Translations under genes and position numbers: made by a program
Assembly (NCBI RefSeq): GCF_014203715.1
Contig: NZ_JACHJP010000003.1
Span: 1 to 64,000, forward strand
Length of the DNA stretch: 64,000 nucleotides
From: Streptosporangium saharense
GTDB lineage: Bacteria > Actinomycetota > Actinomycetes > Streptosporangiales > Streptosporangiaceae
Reading direction: 5' to 3'
In this document: piece by piece, positions 16,170-26,844 of the stretch
Layout of the letters: the number at the start of each line of letters is the position of its first letter
Position numbering within the stretch: position 1 is the first letter of the stretch
The notes under the pieces: generated by a model
Database searches by the model: none
Told to the model about the DNA's origin: nothing
The model's input: the letters and a program-made list of their open reading frames with translations, nothing else

Positions 16170-18839
16170 ATGCTCGACAACGAGCCCGCTACCGGGGCCA
16201 CAGGCCCTGGCGGGGATACAGACGAACAGCCGAAGCAGGCCCCGCGCAGGCGGGCCGCCAGCAGACCGGCGGGTCCTCCGCCGGAGGAGCCGGAGACCGC
16301 CCCACCGGCGGTCGTGGTCACCAGGACCGAACCGGAGCCCGAGCCCGCCCGGGAGGCGGAGCCGGTCTCCGCGGCGCCCGCCGTACCGGACGAGGAGCCT
16401 GAGGAGGCCGAGGAGGCGCCCAAGCGCGCCGCCCGGCGCAGGACGAGCGCCGCGACGGGCACGGCGACGGGCACGGCCACGCGGCGGAGCCGTACGCGGA
16501 AGACGGCTGAGGAAGCCGACACGCCCGCCGAGGAGAGCGCGCAGGAGGCCCCCGCGCCCGCCAGGCGCAGCCGTACGCGCAAGAAGGCAGTCCAGGAGGA
16601 GACGCTTCCCGAGACGCCCGCCGAGACCGAGGACGTCGCGGCGGCGCTGGTGGTCGCGATGCCCGTGGACGAGCCGCTGGACGACGAGCCCGCCGGTGAG
16701 GACGTCGTCGAGGAGCGTCCCGGCCTGTTCGCCGACCCGTTCGGCCTGGCGGCGCAGGAGCGCTTCGAGGCGCCCGCCGTCACCTTCCAGGCGCCCGCCG
16801 CGGTGTTCCAGCCGCTGTTCCAGGCGCCGGACCCCTTCCGCGCGGAGCCGCCCGCCCGTCCCGCCGCGCCGCAGCCGCCCGAGCCTCCGCAGCCGGAGCC
16901 CGAGCCCGTCGAGGACGAGGCCGAGGAGACCGAGGAGCAGGAGGACGACGACTCCGAGGGCGACGAGTTCGAGGGCAGCCGCCGCCGTCGCCGCCGCAGG
17001 GGCGGCCGGGGCCGGGGCAAGACGCGTGAGCTCGACGAGGCCGAGGAGGAGGACTCCTCCGGGCAGCCGCAGGAGGAGGAGACCTCCGCGGAGACCTCCC
17101 AGGACGAGGAGCAGGAGAGCGGCACCTCCCGCCGTCGCCGCCGTCGCCGCCGCAGGGGCGCCGACGACGCGGGCGAGCCGCACGACGACCCGCCGAACAC
17201 GGTCGTGCGCATCCGCGCGCCCCGCGCCGGGCGCAGCACCTCCGCAGACGAGGTGCAGAGCGTGCGCGGCTCGACCCGCCTTGAGGCCAAGAAGCAGCGC
17301 CGCAGGGAGGGCAGGGAGCTCGGCAGGCGGCGTCCGCCGATCATCACCGAGTCGGAGTTCCTGGCCCGCAGGGAGTCGGTCGAGCGCGTCATGGTCGTGC
17401 GCCGCACCGGTGGCCGCACCCAGATCGCGGTCCTTGAGGACGGCGTGCTGGTCGAGCACTACGTCAACCGTGAGGCGAGCCAGTCCTACGTGGGCAACGT
17501 CTACCTCGGCAAGGTGCAGAACGTCCTGCCCAGCATGGAGGCGGCCTTCGTCGACATCGGCAAGGGCCGCAACGCGGTGCTGTACGCCGGTGAGGTCAAC
17601 TTCGACACCGTGGGCCTGGAAGGCCAGCCCAAGCGCATCGAGGTGGCGCTGAAGTCCGGCCAGTCGGTGCTGGTGCAGGTCACCAAGGACCCCATCGGGC
17701 ACAAGGGCGCGCGGCTCACCTCGCAGATCAGCCTTCCCGGCCGGTACCTGGTCTACGTGCCCGACGGCTCGATGACCGGCATCAGCCGCAAGCTCCCCGA
17801 CAAGGAGCGCACCCGCCTCAAGGGCATCCTGAAGAAGGTGATGCCGGAGAACGCCGGCGTCATCGTCCGCACCGCCGCAGAGGGGGCCTCCGAGGAGGAG
17901 CTCGCCCGCGACGTGGCCAGGCTGTCGGCCCAGTGGGAGAACATCCAGCGCAAGGCCAAGTCGGCCAGCGCGCCCGAACTGCTGTCGTCGGAACCCGACC
18001 TGACGGTCAGGGTGGTCCGTGACGTGTTCAACGAGGACTTCACCTCGCTGGTCGTCGCGGGTGACGTGTGGGAGACGGTCGACGAGTACGTCCGCTACGT
18101 GGCGCCGCACCTGGCCGACCGGCTCGTCAGGTGGCAGGAGCAGGGCGACGTCTTCGCGGCCTACCGGATCGACGAGCAGATCGCCAAGGCGATGGAGCGC
18201 AAGGTCTGGCTGCCCAGCGGCGGCTCGCTGGTGATCGACAGGACCGAGGCCATGACGGTCGTGGACGTCAACACCGGCAAGTTCACCGGCCAGGGCGGCA
18301 ACCTTGAGGAGACCGTCACCCGCAACAACCTGGAGGCGGCCGAGGAGATCGTCCGCCAGCTCAGGCTGCGCGACATCGGCGGCATCATCGTCATCGACTT
18401 CATCGACATGGTCCTGGAGAACAACCGGGACCTGGTGCTGCGGCGGCTGCTCGAATGCCTGGCCCGTGACCGGACCAAGCACCAGGTGGCCGAGGTCACC
18501 TCGCTCGGTCTGGTCCAGATGACCCGCAAGCGGGTCGGGCAGGGCCTCCTTGAGGCCTTCTCGACCGTCTGCGACTGCTGCAACGGCCGTGGCCTGCACG
18601 TCTCGACCGAGCCGGTGGAGAGCAAGCCAGAGCCGCGCGGCACCCAGGGCAAGATGGCCGTGGAGAAGTCCGTGGCGGAGAAGCTCGCCAAGGACGGTCA
18701 CGCCGTCGCGGCGAGCGAGGTGTCCGGCCGTGATACGGTGACCGATGCGCTTGATGACGTCCGAGGTGAGGACGCGCAAGCCGTACAGGCTTCGGGCCGG
18801 GGGCGGCGACGCTCCCGTAAGGCCAGGGCGGCCGACTAG
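16170..18839 (+). CDS. rne: ribonuclease E/G
   Basis: This endoribonuclease drives mRNA decay and rRNA/tRNA processing. In actinobacterial RNase E the catalytic core follows a long disordered N-terminal region, and that is seen here. Residues 1-370 are low complexity, with acidic Glu runs alternating with Arg clusters. An S1 domain follows from about residue 395 (VGNVYLGKVQNVLPSMEAAF), then the 5'-sensor and DNase-I-like core with metal-binding TVVDVNTGKF near residue 696 and IIVIDFIDM near residue 735. The Zn-link is CDCCNGRG near residue 804, a variant of CPxCxGxG. ATG 16170 follows a GGGAG. The Arg/Glu-rich segments probably bind RNA and degradosome partners. Confidence 0.93.
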   Translation: MLDNEPATGATGPGGDTDEQPKQAPRRRAASRPAGPPPEEPETAPPAVVVTRTEPEPEPAREAEPVSAAPAVPDEEPEEAEEAPKRAARRRTSAATGTATGTATRRSRTRKTAEEADTPAEESAQEAPAPARRSRTRKKAVQEETLPETPAETEDVAAALVVAMPVDEPLDDEPAGEDVVEERPGLFADPFGLAAQERFEAPAVTFQAPAAVFQPLFQAPDPFRAEPPARPAAPQPPEPPQPEPEPVEDEAEETEEQEDDDSEGDEFEGSRRRRRRRGGRGRGKTRELDEAEEEDSSGQPQEEETSAETSQDEEQESGTSRRRRRRRRRGADDAGEPHDDPPNTVVRIRAPRAGRSTSADEVQSVRGSTRLEAKKQRRREGRELGRRRPPIITESEFLARRESVERVMVVRRTGGRTQIAVLEDGVLVEHYVNREASQSYVGNVYLGKVQNVLPSMEAAFVDIGKGRNAVLYAGEVNFDTVGLEGQPKRIEVALKSGQSVLVQVTKDPIGHKGARLTSQISLPGRYLVYVPDGSMTGISRKLPDKERTRLKGILKKVMPENAGVIVRTAAEGASEEELARDVARLSAQWENIQRKAKSASAPELLSSEPDLTVRVVRDVFNEDFTSLVVAGDVWETVDEYVRYVAPHLADRLVRWQEQGDVFAAYRIDEQIAKAMERKVWLPSGGSLVIDRTEAMTVVDVNTGKFTGQGGNLEETVTRNNLEAAEEIVRQLRLRDIGGIIVIDFIDMVLENNRDLVLRRLLECLARDRTKHQVAEVTSLGLVQMTRKRVGQGLLEAFSTVCDCCNGRGLHVSTEPVESKPEPRGTQGKMAVEKSVAEKLAKDGHAVAASEVSGRDTVTDALDDVRGEDAQAVQASGRGRRRSRKARAAD

Positions 18840-19218
18840 GGTCTGTTTTGTGGATCTTCGCCGTTGCGAGGATCGTCCAGGTGGATGCACCGCGAGGCGG
18901 AGGAGCTCATAACAGGGTTATGGGCGACGACGGCAGCGAAGCGGGACGCCACCTGGACGACCGCGACGGGTGTAAAGATTCACACAACGATCCTGGGGTC
19001 ACCCCGCAGGATTTCGTACGAGGGACGGGCCTGGCCCGGCCCACCGACGTTCCGCCCGGTTCGACCAGGAGACCGGTAATCCGGTACCCTGGTGAACCGG
19101 TGCGCTCATGGCGTGCCCTGTTCGCGCGCCTACCTGGTTCGTCGGTCACAATCAATGACCACGGCCGGATGCGGGGCGCAGCATCCAGCGAGCAAACAGT
19201 CAGAAGAAGGGTTCCGCG
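18840..19218 (+). promoter_or_regulatory. 379-base leader region of rplU
   Basis: No gene is supported here. A candidate promoter is TTCGAC (19060-19065) and TACCCT (19085-19090), with a long 19-base spacer. A leader of about 120 bases would then precede rplU. Leaders before L21 are known as autoregulatory RNA elements in several phyla, but I see no motif that proves one here. Confidence 0.35.
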
Positions 19219-19521
19219 GTGTACGCGATCGTTCGTTGCGGCGGCAGGCAGCAGAAGGTCTCCGTCGGTGACGTCCTTGAGGTGGACAAGGTCGCCGGCG
19301 AGGTCGGTTCCACGGTTTCGCTGCCGACGGTGCTCGTCGTCAACGATGGCGATGTGACCACCGAGGCGGGCAAGTTCACCGTCGCCGCCGAGATCCTCGG
19401 CGAGACCAAGGGTCCGAAGATCCGGATCCTCAAGTACAAGAACAAGACCGGCTACAAGAAGCGCCAGGGTCACCGCCAGCGTTACACGCAGGTGAAGATC
19501 ACCGGCATCAACCAGGCCTGA
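19219..19521 (+). CDS. rplU: 50S ribosomal protein L21
   Basis: The 100-residue protein starts [18 protein letters not shown], the L21 N-terminal signature. It ends with the basic [15 protein letters not shown] segment that contacts 23S rRNA. GTG 19219 follows AGAAGAAGG. It is 19 bases upstream of rpmA, the universal rplU-rpmA-obg order. Confidence 0.97.
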   Translation: MYAIVRCGGRQQKVSVGDVLEVDKVAGEVGSTVSLPTVLVVNDGDVTTEAGKFTVAAEILGETKGPKIRILKYKNKTGYKKRQGHRQRYTQVKITGINQA

Positions 19522-19540
19522 GTTTCGGGAGTTTTGCGAG

Positions 19541-19798
19541 ATGGCACACAAGAAGGGCGCGTCGTCCACTCGGAACGGCCGTGACTCCAACGCCCAGCGG
19601 CTCGGTGTGAAGCGCTTCGGCGGCCAGCTGGTCAACGCCGGTGAGATCATCGTCCGCCAGCGTGGCACCCACTTCCACCCCGGCGACAACGTCGGCCGCG
19701 GTGGAGACGACACGCTGTTCGCGCTGGCCGCTGGCCACGTGCAGTTCGGCGTCAAGCGCGGTCGCCGCGCGGTGAGCATCATCCCGGTCGCGGAGTAG
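19541..19798 (+). CDS. rpmA: 50S ribosomal protein L27
   Basis: The 85-residue protein begins [16 protein letters not shown]; the N-terminal tail reaches the peptidyl transferase centre. The L27 signature is [18 protein letters not shown]. There is no cleavable N-terminal extension of the Firmicute kind. A strong terminator follows the stop. Confidence 0.97.
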   Translation: MAHKKGASSTRNGRDSNAQRLGVKRFGGQLVNAGEIIVRQRGTHFHPGDNVGRGGDDTLFALAAGHVQFGVKRGRRAVSIIPVAE

Positions 19799-19822
19799 AT
19801 CCGCACCGACAGACGTCAACGG

Positions 19823-19864
19823 CAGGGGTGGATCGCATAGGCGGTCCACCCCTGTTCGTGTTTT
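19823..19864 (+). terminator. rplU-rpmA terminator
   Basis: CAGGGGTGGA (19823-19832) pairs perfectly with TCCACCCCTG (19845-19854). TTCGTGTTTT follows. It separates the ribosomal genes from obgE. Confidence 0.85.
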
Positions 19865-19902
19865 AAACCGGGTATTTCCGCAGATGGGGGTAGGGAGCAG
19901 GC

Positions 19903-21255
19903 ATGCCGGACTTTGTGGACCAAGTGGTCCTGCACATCAAGGCCGGTGACGGGGGACATGGCTGCGCCTCTGTCCATCGGGAGAAGTTCAAGCCCCTGGG
20001 CGGCCCCGACGGGGGCAACGGAGGCCGCGGCGGCGACGTGATCCTTGAGGTCGACGCCAACACTGCGACGCTGCTGGACTACCACCGCCGCCCGCACCGC
20101 AGGGCGGACAACGGCAAACAGGGCCAGGGATCCAACCGTGACGGGGCCAACGGCGCCGACGTCGTGCTGCCCGTCCCCGACGGCACCGTCGTCAAGGACG
20201 CGGAGACCGGCGAGATCCTGGTCGACATGATCGGCGCGGGCACCCGCTACGTGATCGCCGAGGGCGGGCACGGCGGGCTCGGCAACGCAGCCCTGGCCTC
20301 GGCCAAGCGCAAGGCCCCCGGTTTCGCGCTGCTCGGCGAGCCCGGCGACGAGCTCGACGTGATGCTGGAGATGAAGAGCGTCGCCGACGTCGCCCTCGTC
20401 GGCTTCCCCAGCGCGGGCAAGTCCTCGCTCATCGCCGCGCTCTCGGCCGCCCGCCCCAAGATCGCCGACTACCCGTTCACCACGCTGATCCCCAACCTCG
20501 GCGTGGTCACCGCGGGCGACACGATCTTCACCGTCGCCGACGTGCCCGGCCTGATCCCCGGCGCCTCCGAGGGCAAGGGTCTCGGCCACGAGTTCCTGCG
20601 GCACGTCGAGCGCTGCAACACCCTCGTGCACGTGATCGACTGCGCGACCATGGAGCCTGGCCGCGACCCGATCAGCGACTACGAGGCCATCGAGGCCGAG
20701 CTGAAGGCGTACGGCAGGCTGGAGGACCGGCCGAGGCTGGCCGTGCTCAACAAGGCCGACGTCCCCGACGCCCGGGAGCTGGCCGAGATCGTCAGGCCGA
20801 TGCTTGAGGAGCGTGGCCTGAGGGTCTTCGCGATCTCCGCGGCCACCCACGAGGGCCTCAAGGAGCTGACCTACGCGATGGGCGAGATGGTCGCCGCCGC
20901 GAGGAAGGCCGCGCCGGTGGCCGAGCCGACCCGCCTGGTCATCAAGCCCAAGCAGCTCGGCGACACGGGCTTCGCGGTGCGCCGGGTCAACGACAACACC
21001 TTCCAGGTCACCGGGGCCAAGCCGGAGCGGTGGATCCGCCAGACCGACTTCACCAACGACGAGGCCGTCGGCTACCTGGCCGACCGTCTCGAACGGCTGG
21101 GGGTCGAGGAGGAGCTGACCAAGGCGGGAGCGAAGGCGGGCGCCGAGGTGATCATCGGCTCCATGGAGAACGGCTACATCTTCGACTGGCAGCCGACCCT
21201 CAACGCCGAGGCCGTGCACCAGGGGCCGCGCGGCTCGGACAACAGGCTCGGATAG
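19903..21255 (+). CDS. obgE: Obg-family GTPase
   Basis: This essential ribosome-associated GTPase acts in 50S assembly and growth control. The 450-residue protein has the glycine-rich Obg fold (residues 1-157, with [12 protein letters not shown]). The G domain follows with G1 GFPSAGKSS near residue 167, G3 DVPGLIPGA near residue 213, and G4 NKAD near residue 284. A C-terminal OCT domain spans residues about 340-425. ATG 19903 follows GGGGGTAGGGAG. Confidence 0.96.
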   Translation: MPDFVDQVVLHIKAGDGGHGCASVHREKFKPLGGPDGGNGGRGGDVILEVDANTATLLDYHRRPHRRADNGKQGQGSNRDGANGADVVLPVPDGTVVKDAETGEILVDMIGAGTRYVIAEGGHGGLGNAALASAKRKAPGFALLGEPGDELDVMLEMKSVADVALVGFPSAGKSSLIAALSAARPKIADYPFTTLIPNLGVVTAGDTIFTVADVPGLIPGASEGKGLGHEFLRHVERCNTLVHVIDCATMEPGRDPISDYEAIEAELKAYGRLEDRPRLAVLNKADVPDARELAEIVRPMLEERGLRVFAISAATHEGLKELTYAMGEMVAAARKAAPVAEPTRLVIKPKQLGDTGFAVRRVNDNTFQVTGAKPERWIRQTDFTNDEAVGYLADRLERLGVEEELTKAGAKAGAEVIIGSMENGYIFDWQPTLNAEAVHQGPRGSDNRLG

Positions 21256-21302
21256 CCTGCTGTCCGAGCGGTGATCTTCGATCTGGGAAAGGTGAGCGTT
21301 TC

Positions 21303-22427
21303 GTGGACTCTGTGCGCGATCGGATCCGTACGGCCTCGCGTCTCGTCGTGAAGGTGGGTTCGTCGTCGCTCACGACCTCGCAGGGGACGATCGACGTCGA
21401 CCGGGTCGACGCCCTGGTCGACGTGCTCGCCGCCCGCCGTACGGCAGGGACGCAGATCGTGCTGGTCTCCTCCGGGGCGATCGCGGCCGGGCTCGGCCCG
21501 CTCGGGCTGTCGGCCAGGCCGCGTGACCTGGCCACCCAGCAGGCCGCGGCCTCGGTCGGGCAGGGCGTGCTGGTCGCCCGCTACACCTCCTCCTTCGCCC
21601 GCTACGGCCTGCGGGTCGGCCAGGTGCTGCTGACCGCCGACGACATGATGCGCCGTTCGCACCACGTCAACGCCCAGCGCACGCTGAGCAGGCTGCTCGA
21701 ACTGGGCATCGTCCCGGTGGTCAACGAGAACGACACCGTGGCCACCGACGAGATCCGCTTCGGCGACAACGACAGGCTCGCAGCCTTGGTCGCCCACCTG
21801 ACGCGCGCCGACGCCCTGGTGCTGCTGTCCGACGTGGACGCCCTCTACGACGGCGATCCGCGCCGTCCCGGTGCCCTGAGGCTGCAGGAGGTGCGCGGCC
21901 CCCAGGACCTGGTCGGGGTCGAGCTGGGCAAGGGCGGCGCGGTCGGCACCGGCGGGATGGTCACCAAGGTGCAGGCCGCCAGGATCGCCACCGGCGCGGG
22001 CGTGCCCGTGGTGCTGACCGCAGCCGCGCACGCGGCACAGGCCCTCGCGGGCGCCGACATCGGCACCTGTTTCCATCCCGACGGCCGTCACCCCGGCACC
22101 CGGCTGCTCTGGCTGGCGCACGCGACCACCGGGCGGGGCAGGCTCCACCTGGACTCGGGGGCTGTCGACGCCGTGGTCGGGCGCCGCAAGTCGCTGCTGC
22201 CGGCGGGGGTCACCGCGGTCGAGGGGGACTTCGCCGCGGGTGACCCGGTCGATCTGTGCGGGCCGCTCGGCGGGGTGGTCGCCAGGGGGCTGGTCAACTT
22301 CGACGCGGGTGAGATCCCTGACCTGCTGGGACGCTCGACACGCGAGCTGGGCCTCAGCCTCGGTCCGGAATATGAACGTGAACTCATCCACCGTGACGAC
22401 ATCGTCATACTGGAGTCCCACCACTAG
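21303..22427 (+). CDS. proB: glutamate 5-kinase
   Basis: ProB catalyses the first step of proline synthesis, making glutamyl-5-phosphate, and is normally feedback-inhibited by proline. The 374-residue protein has the amino-acid kinase domain with [10 protein letters not shown] near residue 13, VSSGAIAAG near residue 55, and [18 protein letters not shown] near residue 140. A C-terminal PUA domain starts at about residue 280. GTG 21303 follows GGGAAAGG; the open frame extends upstream only as a shadow of obgE. It is 17 bases from proA. Confidence 0.95.
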   Translation: MDSVRDRIRTASRLVVKVGSSSLTTSQGTIDVDRVDALVDVLAARRTAGTQIVLVSSGAIAAGLGPLGLSARPRDLATQQAAASVGQGVLVARYTSSFARYGLRVGQVLLTADDMMRRSHHVNAQRTLSRLLELGIVPVVNENDTVATDEIRFGDNDRLAALVAHLTRADALVLLSDVDALYDGDPRRPGALRLQEVRGPQDLVGVELGKGGAVGTGGMVTKVQAARIATGAGVPVVLTAAAHAAQALAGADIGTCFHPDGRHPGTRLLWLAHATTGRGRLHLDSGAVDAVVGRRKSLLPAGVTAVEGDFAAGDPVDLCGPLGGVVARGLVNFDAGEIPDLLGRSTRELGLSLGPEYERELIHRDDIVILESHH

Positions 22428-22444
22428 TTCTTTTGGAGCGCGAG

Positions 22445-23728
22445 ATGTCCGAGGACTTCCTGAAGGTAGCCCTGGCGGCTAAGGAGGCCGCCGCCGAGCT
22501 GGCCCCGCTGCCGCGGGCCCCCAAGGACGCCGCGCTCCGTGCGATCGCCGACGCCCTGGTCGCCAGGTCCGCCGAGATCGTCGCGGCCAACGCGCTCGAC
22601 GTCGAGCGGGCTGAGCAGGGCGGCGTCCAGCCGTACATGATCGACAGGCTCAGGCTCGACGAGGGGCGGGTCGTCGCCATCGCCGAGGCCGTGCGGCAGG
22701 TCGCCGACCTGCCCGACCCGGTCGGTGAGGTCGTCAGGGGAAGCACGCTGCCCAACGGGCTCGAACTGCGTCAGCTCAGGGTGCCGCTCGGCGTGATCGG
22801 CATCATCTACGAGGGCCGTCCCAACGTGACCGTGGACGCCGCCGCGCTCTGCCTGAAGAGCGGCAACGCGACCCTGCTGCGCGGTTCCTCAAGCGCCTAC
22901 GAGTCGAACACGGTCCTGGTGCGGATCATGCAGGAGGCGCTGGCGGGCACCGAGGTCCCGGCGGGGGCCGTGCAGCTGGTGCCCGGGCAGACCCGGGAGT
23001 CGGTCAAGGAGCTCATGCGGGCCCGCGGGCTGGTCGACGTGCTGATCCCGCGCGGCGGGGCCTCGCTGATCAACTCGGTGGTCGAGGAGTCGACGGTCCC
23101 GGTCATCGAGACCGGCGTCGGCAACTGCCACGTCTACGTGGACGCGGAGGCCGACCTCGACCTCGCCGTGGAGATCCTGGTCAACGCCAAGGCGCAGCGT
23201 CCCTCGGTGTGCAACGCCGCCGAGACGTTCCTCGTGCACGCCGATGTCGCCGACGCCTTCGTGCCGCGCGCGCTCGCCGCCCTGGCCGAGGCGGGGGTGA
23301 CAGTCCACGGCGACGCCAGGATCGCCGCCCACGGTGACGGCGTGGTGCCCGCCGGGGAGGAGGACTACCTGGCCGAGTATCTCTCGCTGGACATCGCCGC
23401 CGCCGTCGTCGACTCCCTGGAGGAGGCGGTCGCGCACATCAGGAGGTACGGCTCGGGCCACACCGACGCCATCGTCACCCGCTCCGTCACGGCCTCCCGG
23501 AGGTTCGTCGCCCTGGTCGACTCGGCGGCGGTCGCGGTCAACGCCTCGACCCGCTTCACCGACGGGGGCGAGTTCGGCTTCGGCGCCGAGATCGGCATCT
23601 CCACCCAGAAGCTGCACGCGCGTGGCCCGATGGGCCTGCCCGAGCTGACCTCGACCAAGTGGGTCTACATCGGGGAGGGGCACCTGCGCACCGGGGAGGG
23701 CACGGTCATCGCCTCCCCGGCGAGCTAG
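22445..23728 (+). CDS. proA: glutamate-5-semialdehyde dehydrogenase (gamma-glutamyl phosphate reductase)
   Basis: ProA reduces glutamyl-5-phosphate with NADPH, the second step of proline synthesis. The 427-residue protein is an aldehyde-dehydrogenase-superfamily member with the ProA segment [20 protein letters not shown] near residue 112. The catalytic cysteine is in [14 protein letters not shown] near residue 257. ATG 22445 follows TTGGAG; the TTG at 22433 is less likely. Confidence 0.96.
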   Translation: MSEDFLKVALAAKEAAAELAPLPRAPKDAALRAIADALVARSAEIVAANALDVERAEQGGVQPYMIDRLRLDEGRVVAIAEAVRQVADLPDPVGEVVRGSTLPNGLELRQLRVPLGVIGIIYEGRPNVTVDAAALCLKSGNATLLRGSSSAYESNTVLVRIMQEALAGTEVPAGAVQLVPGQTRESVKELMRARGLVDVLIPRGGASLINSVVEESTVPVIETGVGNCHVYVDAEADLDLAVEILVNAKAQRPSVCNAAETFLVHADVADAFVPRALAALAEAGVTVHGDARIAAHGDGVVPAGEEDYLAEYLSLDIAAAVVDSLEEAVAHIRRYGSGHTDAIVTRSVTASRRFVALVDSAAVAVNASTRFTDGGEFGFGAEIGISTQKLHARGPMGLPELTSTKWVYIGEGHLRTGEGTVIASPAS

Positions 23729-23777
23729 GGTGTGTCGCTCCAGGTGATCGGGGTCCAGGGTGGTTTGACTGGGCCCC

Positions 23778-23954
23778 ATGGAGACCGTGATCGCGTTGCT
23801 GTTCGTCGTCGCCGTACTGGTCTGTCTCGACCGTCTGATGCTGTGGCTTGAGGCAAGGGGCCACGTGCGCTGGCGCCGTACCGGACGACGGGATCTCTCG
23901 GCCGCGCCGACGGCGGAACTGGACAGCCTCCTGGAGGAATCCCGCCACCCCTGA
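23778..23954 (+). CDS. 58-aa single-pass membrane protein
   Basis: The ATG at 23778 opens a 59-codon frame ending in TGA at 23952-23954. The peptide has one membrane helix at residues 2-17 (ETVIALLFVVAVLVCL). A basic cytoplasmic segment follows (RWRRTGRRD), then an acidic tail (AELDSLLEE). The frame has high-GC third positions. It lies 49 bases after proA. No family is assigned; the layout resembles small DUF6191-like actinobacterial membrane proteins, which I cannot confirm. Confidence 0.5.
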   Translation: METVIALLFVVAVLVCLDRLMLWLEARGHVRWRRTGRRDLSAAPTAELDSLLEESRHP

Positions 23955-24118
23955 CCCATGGATCTTTCCCCTCGTACGGCGCGCCTCCGGAAAATCGTCA
24001 TATTCGCCCGCTATGGTGAGGACTCCTATGGCTGGAGAGCAGGGGAGCGCGGGCGGACGTGCGACCCGGTAGGCACAGCGGTCCCCCCCAGGGCCATGTG
24101 GCCGACGCAGGAGGTCAC

Positions 24119-25684
24119 GTGGGTCGTCTCGGGCGCGTCGGCTCCTACACGTTGGTTGAGCGCTTAGGCCGGGGCGGCATGGGTGAGGTCTACCGGGCGA
24201 CCAACAAGCGTGGTGACAGCGTCGCCCTCAAGATGCTCCACGACGCCGTGGACGCCGACGCGGAGGCGCGGGTGCGCCTCGAACGCGAGGTGCGCGCGCT
24301 GCGCCGGGTGGAGAGCCCCTATGTCGCCCGGGTTCTCGACGCCGACCTCGCCGGTGAGCGTCCCTACCTCGTCATGGAGTACATCGAGGGCGACACCCTC
24401 CTCGACCGCGTACGGCGCGGCGGCCCGCTCAGGGGGACGACCCTGATCAACCTGGCCCACGGCCTGGCGACCGCCCTGTCGATCACCCACGCCGCCGGGA
24501 TCGTCCACCGCGACCTCAAGCCCGCCAACGTCCTGGTCAACGTGGAGGACGACCCGGTCCTGATCGACTTCGGCATCGCCCAGGTGCTGGACGCCACCCG
24601 GCTCACCCTGACCGGGACCTTCCTGGGCACCCCCAGCTACGCCGCTCCCGAGGTGTTCGCCGACGAGCCCGTCGGTGAGCCCGCGGACGTGCACGCCTGG
24701 GCGGCCACCGTCGCCTTCGCCGCGACCGGGCGCCCCACCTTCGGCAGGGGTCCCGCCGAGGCGCAGATGTACGCCATCCTCAACGGCCAGGCCGACCTCG
24801 CGGGTGTCCCGGCCGCTCTGCTTCCGCTGGTGCGCGCCGCCCTGCACCGCGAGGCGGCCAAGCGTCCGACCGCGGCCCTGCTCACCGCCCGGCTCAGCCG
24901 CCTGGCCAGGGCCGCCGTCGCGGAGCCCGATCCGCGCGGCGCGGTGCGGCAGGTCCCCGCGGCGGCCACGGCGGGTACGGCGCGCAGGGCGGAGGCACGT
25001 GTCCGGTCCGGAGGCACCAGGACGGAGGAGCCGCCGCGCGCGGGACGGCCCGTCCAGGGGCACGAGGGGCCCGTGCGTCAGGCCGTGACCGGTGAGCCGC
25101 CAAGGGACAGGGACAGGCCCGTCCGGCGGATGGTCAGGAGGACGCGGGCTGAGGGCGCAGGGGAGGAGCAGAAGGGCAGCGCGGCGCTGGTGCTGCTGCT
25201 GGCCGTACTGGCCGTGCCGTGTGTCGTGGCGACCGTGATCTGGCCGGTGGCCACCTTCGCGGTGACGGGGGCCTGCGCGGCGCTGGCCCGCGCGGTCTGG
25301 GCCGGGCACCGGCTGGCGCGCAGACGAAGGACCGTCAGGTCGCGGGCCGTCCTGCGGACCGTGACCTTCCTGCCCGTCTTCGCGGTCTCGCTGCTGACCG
25401 TGCTGGCCTGGCCGGGGATTCCCGCGGCCGCGGTGGCCTGGGTGACGGTGTGGCTGGCCTGCGGGGGATCGCTGCCCCCCGACTGGTGGTTGCAGCCCGC
25501 CCCGGTCATCCTCGCCGGTGTGGTGTCCGGCGCCGTCTGCGGCATGATCGTCAGCCGTGAGGTGGAGCGGGTCGGCGCGAGGTTCCCCGACCTCCACAAG
25601 GAGGGGCTGCGCATGCTCACGCTGCTGGGCGGGTTCGTCGCCCTGTGCGCGGCCGCGGTGCGGGCGATCGCGCTGCTGATCTAG
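24119..25684 (+). CDS. membrane-anchored serine/threonine protein kinase
   Basis: The 521-residue protein has a complete Hanks-type kinase domain (residues about 9-275). The glycine loop is LGRGGMGEVY, the invariant lysine is K38, the catalytic loop is HRDLKPAN, and the metal motif is IDFGIAQ with AAPE following. A Pro/Arg-rich juxtamembrane linker leads to three or four C-terminal membrane helices (from about residue 355) instead of a single helix with PASTA repeats. The sensed signal is therefore probably intramembrane rather than muropeptide. GTG 24119 has GCAGGAGG directly upstream. The gene stands alone between the proline operon and a bidirectional terminator. Confidence 0.93.
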   Translation: MGRLGRVGSYTLVERLGRGGMGEVYRATNKRGDSVALKMLHDAVDADAEARVRLEREVRALRRVESPYVARVLDADLAGERPYLVMEYIEGDTLLDRVRRGGPLRGTTLINLAHGLATALSITHAAGIVHRDLKPANVLVNVEDDPVLIDFGIAQVLDATRLTLTGTFLGTPSYAAPEVFADEPVGEPADVHAWAATVAFAATGRPTFGRGPAEAQMYAILNGQADLAGVPAALLPLVRAALHREAAKRPTAALLTARLSRLARAAVAEPDPRGAVRQVPAAATAGTARRAEARVRSGGTRTEEPPRAGRPVQGHEGPVRQAVTGEPPRDRDRPVRRMVRRTRAEGAGEEQKGSAALVLLLAVLAVPCVVATVIWPVATFAVTGACAALARAVWAGHRLARRRRTVRSRAVLRTVTFLPVFAVSLLTVLAWPGIPAAAVAWVTVWLACGGSLPPDWWLQPAPVILAGVVSGAVCGMIVSREVERVGARFPDLHKEGLRMLTLLGGFVALCAAAVRAIALLI

Positions 25685-25696
25685 CGCGTTTGTTGC

Positions 25697-25732
25697 GGAA
25701 AAGGCCCGGAAGGCGGCCTTCCAGACCTTTTC
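25697..25732. terminator. bidirectional terminator between kinase and M48 protease genes
   Basis: The arms GAAAAGGCCCGGAAGG and CCTTCCAGACCTTTTC pair with two mismatches. They are bounded by A-rich and T-rich ends, so the hairpin works for both convergent genes. Confidence 0.7.
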
Positions 25733-25744
25733 AGGGAGCCATGC

Positions 25745-26761
25745 TCAGTTGCCGTCGCGACGGGCGAACCGGTTGAAGATGCGCTCACCGGCGTTGACGG
25801 CCCCCTCGGCCACGTCGCGCAGGACGCCGATGAACGGGTCCTGGGACTGCGACCAGGACTCGCGGTAGGAACGGGCGGCGGCCCTGACCTCTTCGGAGAT
25901 CTTGGCGTTGGCGTCGTCGGCCCGGCGGGGGTAGTCGCCGGAGAGGATCGTCTCGTACTCGCCGCTGCGGCGCCACTTGTCCAGCTCGGCCACCCGGGAG
26001 ACGGCGAACGGGTGGGTAGTGCCGAGCAGGTTGAGGACCTTGAGCAGACCGTCGCGGACGTCACCGGCCGTGTCGTACTCGCGGGCCTGGTCGAGGAAGG
26101 CCTCGATGTTCATCTCGTGCAGGCGGGAGCCACCGGCGAGCTTCATCAGCGCGCGCAGCGCGGCCTCCGGGTCCTGGCCGCAGAGCAGACCGCCGCGGTC
26201 GGCGGAGAGCTCCGACTTGCGGTGCCACTCCTCAAGGCCCGCGACGATCGCGCGCAGCCCGATGTAGCCGAGCGGGATCCAGGCGACGCGGGTGGCCAGC
26301 CGGGTCAGGATGTCCAGCATGGTGCGGTAGACCGCGTGGCCGGACAGGATGTGGGCGGTCTCGTGGCCGACGACGAAGCGAAGCTCCTCGTCGTCCATGA
26401 GGTCGAGCAGGCCGGTGGTGACGACGATGAACGGGTCGTCGAAGCCGATCGCCATGGCCTGCACCTGCGGGCTCTGCTGGACGTACACCTCGGGGATGCG
26501 GTGCAGGTCCAGGGTGTAGGCGGCGTCGCGCCCCATGTCGTGCAGCGTGCGGAACTGGGTCTCGCCGGTGCGCACCGCGGAGGCGAGGTAGATCAGGCGC
26601 AGACGGCGCTCGCTGATCAGGCCGGACATCTGCTTGAGAACCGTGTCGAACCCGCTGAGCGAGCGCAGGGCTACCAGCGCGGACCGGTCGGCGGGATGTT
26701 CGTAGGCACGTGAGCTTACGCCGGGAAGCTGCACGCGATTGCGATCCGGGGTGGTGGTCAT
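25745..26761 (-). CDS. M48-family zinc metallopeptidase
   Basis: This resembles HtpX/Ste24-type proteases that act at the membrane. The zinc motif is HETAH within [11 protein letters not shown], near residue 133. A downstream glutamate lies in KSELSADR near residue 187, the expected third ligand region. Two hydrophobic stretches near residues 150-180 may contact the membrane. I chose ATG 26761, giving 338 residues, because a TAGCAT -10 box lies seven bases upstream, as for a leaderless transcript. ATG 26770 would add three residues. The C-terminus is soluble and charged. It diverges from nadD. Confidence 0.88.
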   Translation of the reverse strand: MTTTPDRNRVQLPGVSSRAYEHPADRSALVALRSLSGFDTVLKQMSGLISERRLRLIYLASAVRTGETQFRTLHDMGRDAAYTLDLHRIPEVYVQQSPQVQAMAIGFDDPFIVVTTGLLDLMDDEELRFVVGHETAHILSGHAVYRTMLDILTRLATRVAWIPLGYIGLRAIVAGLEEWHRKSELSADRGGLLCGQDPEAALRALMKLAGGSRLHEMNIEAFLDQAREYDTAGDVRDGLLKVLNLLGTTHPFAVSRVAELDKWRRSGEYETILSGDYPRRADDANAKISEEVRAAARSYRESWSQSQDPFIGVLRDVAEGAVNAGERIFNRFARRDGN

Positions 26762-26768
26762 GTCCGGC

Positions 26769-26837
26769 ATGCTACGTCGGGCCCGCCTGGCATGCGCGGG
26801 GGGTGATTAAAAGGCGTGTACGGCTTACGCGTATGGT
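26769..26837. promoter_or_regulatory. divergent promoters of the M48 protease and nadD genes
   Basis: On the minus strand TAGCAT (26774-26769) ends seven bases before the protease ATG. On the plus strand TATGGT (26832-26837) ends seven bases before the nadD ATG at 26845. Neither gene has a Shine-Dalgarno, so both are probably leaderless. Confidence 0.5.
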
Positions 26838-26844
26838 CCGTTTC

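Noticed and set aside
15825-18890. Minus-strand open frame of about 1000 codons opposite rne
   Set aside because: It is a shadow of the low-complexity RNase E/G gene, with no domain signature and repeated Leu/Gly runs typical of reversed Glu/Arg codons.
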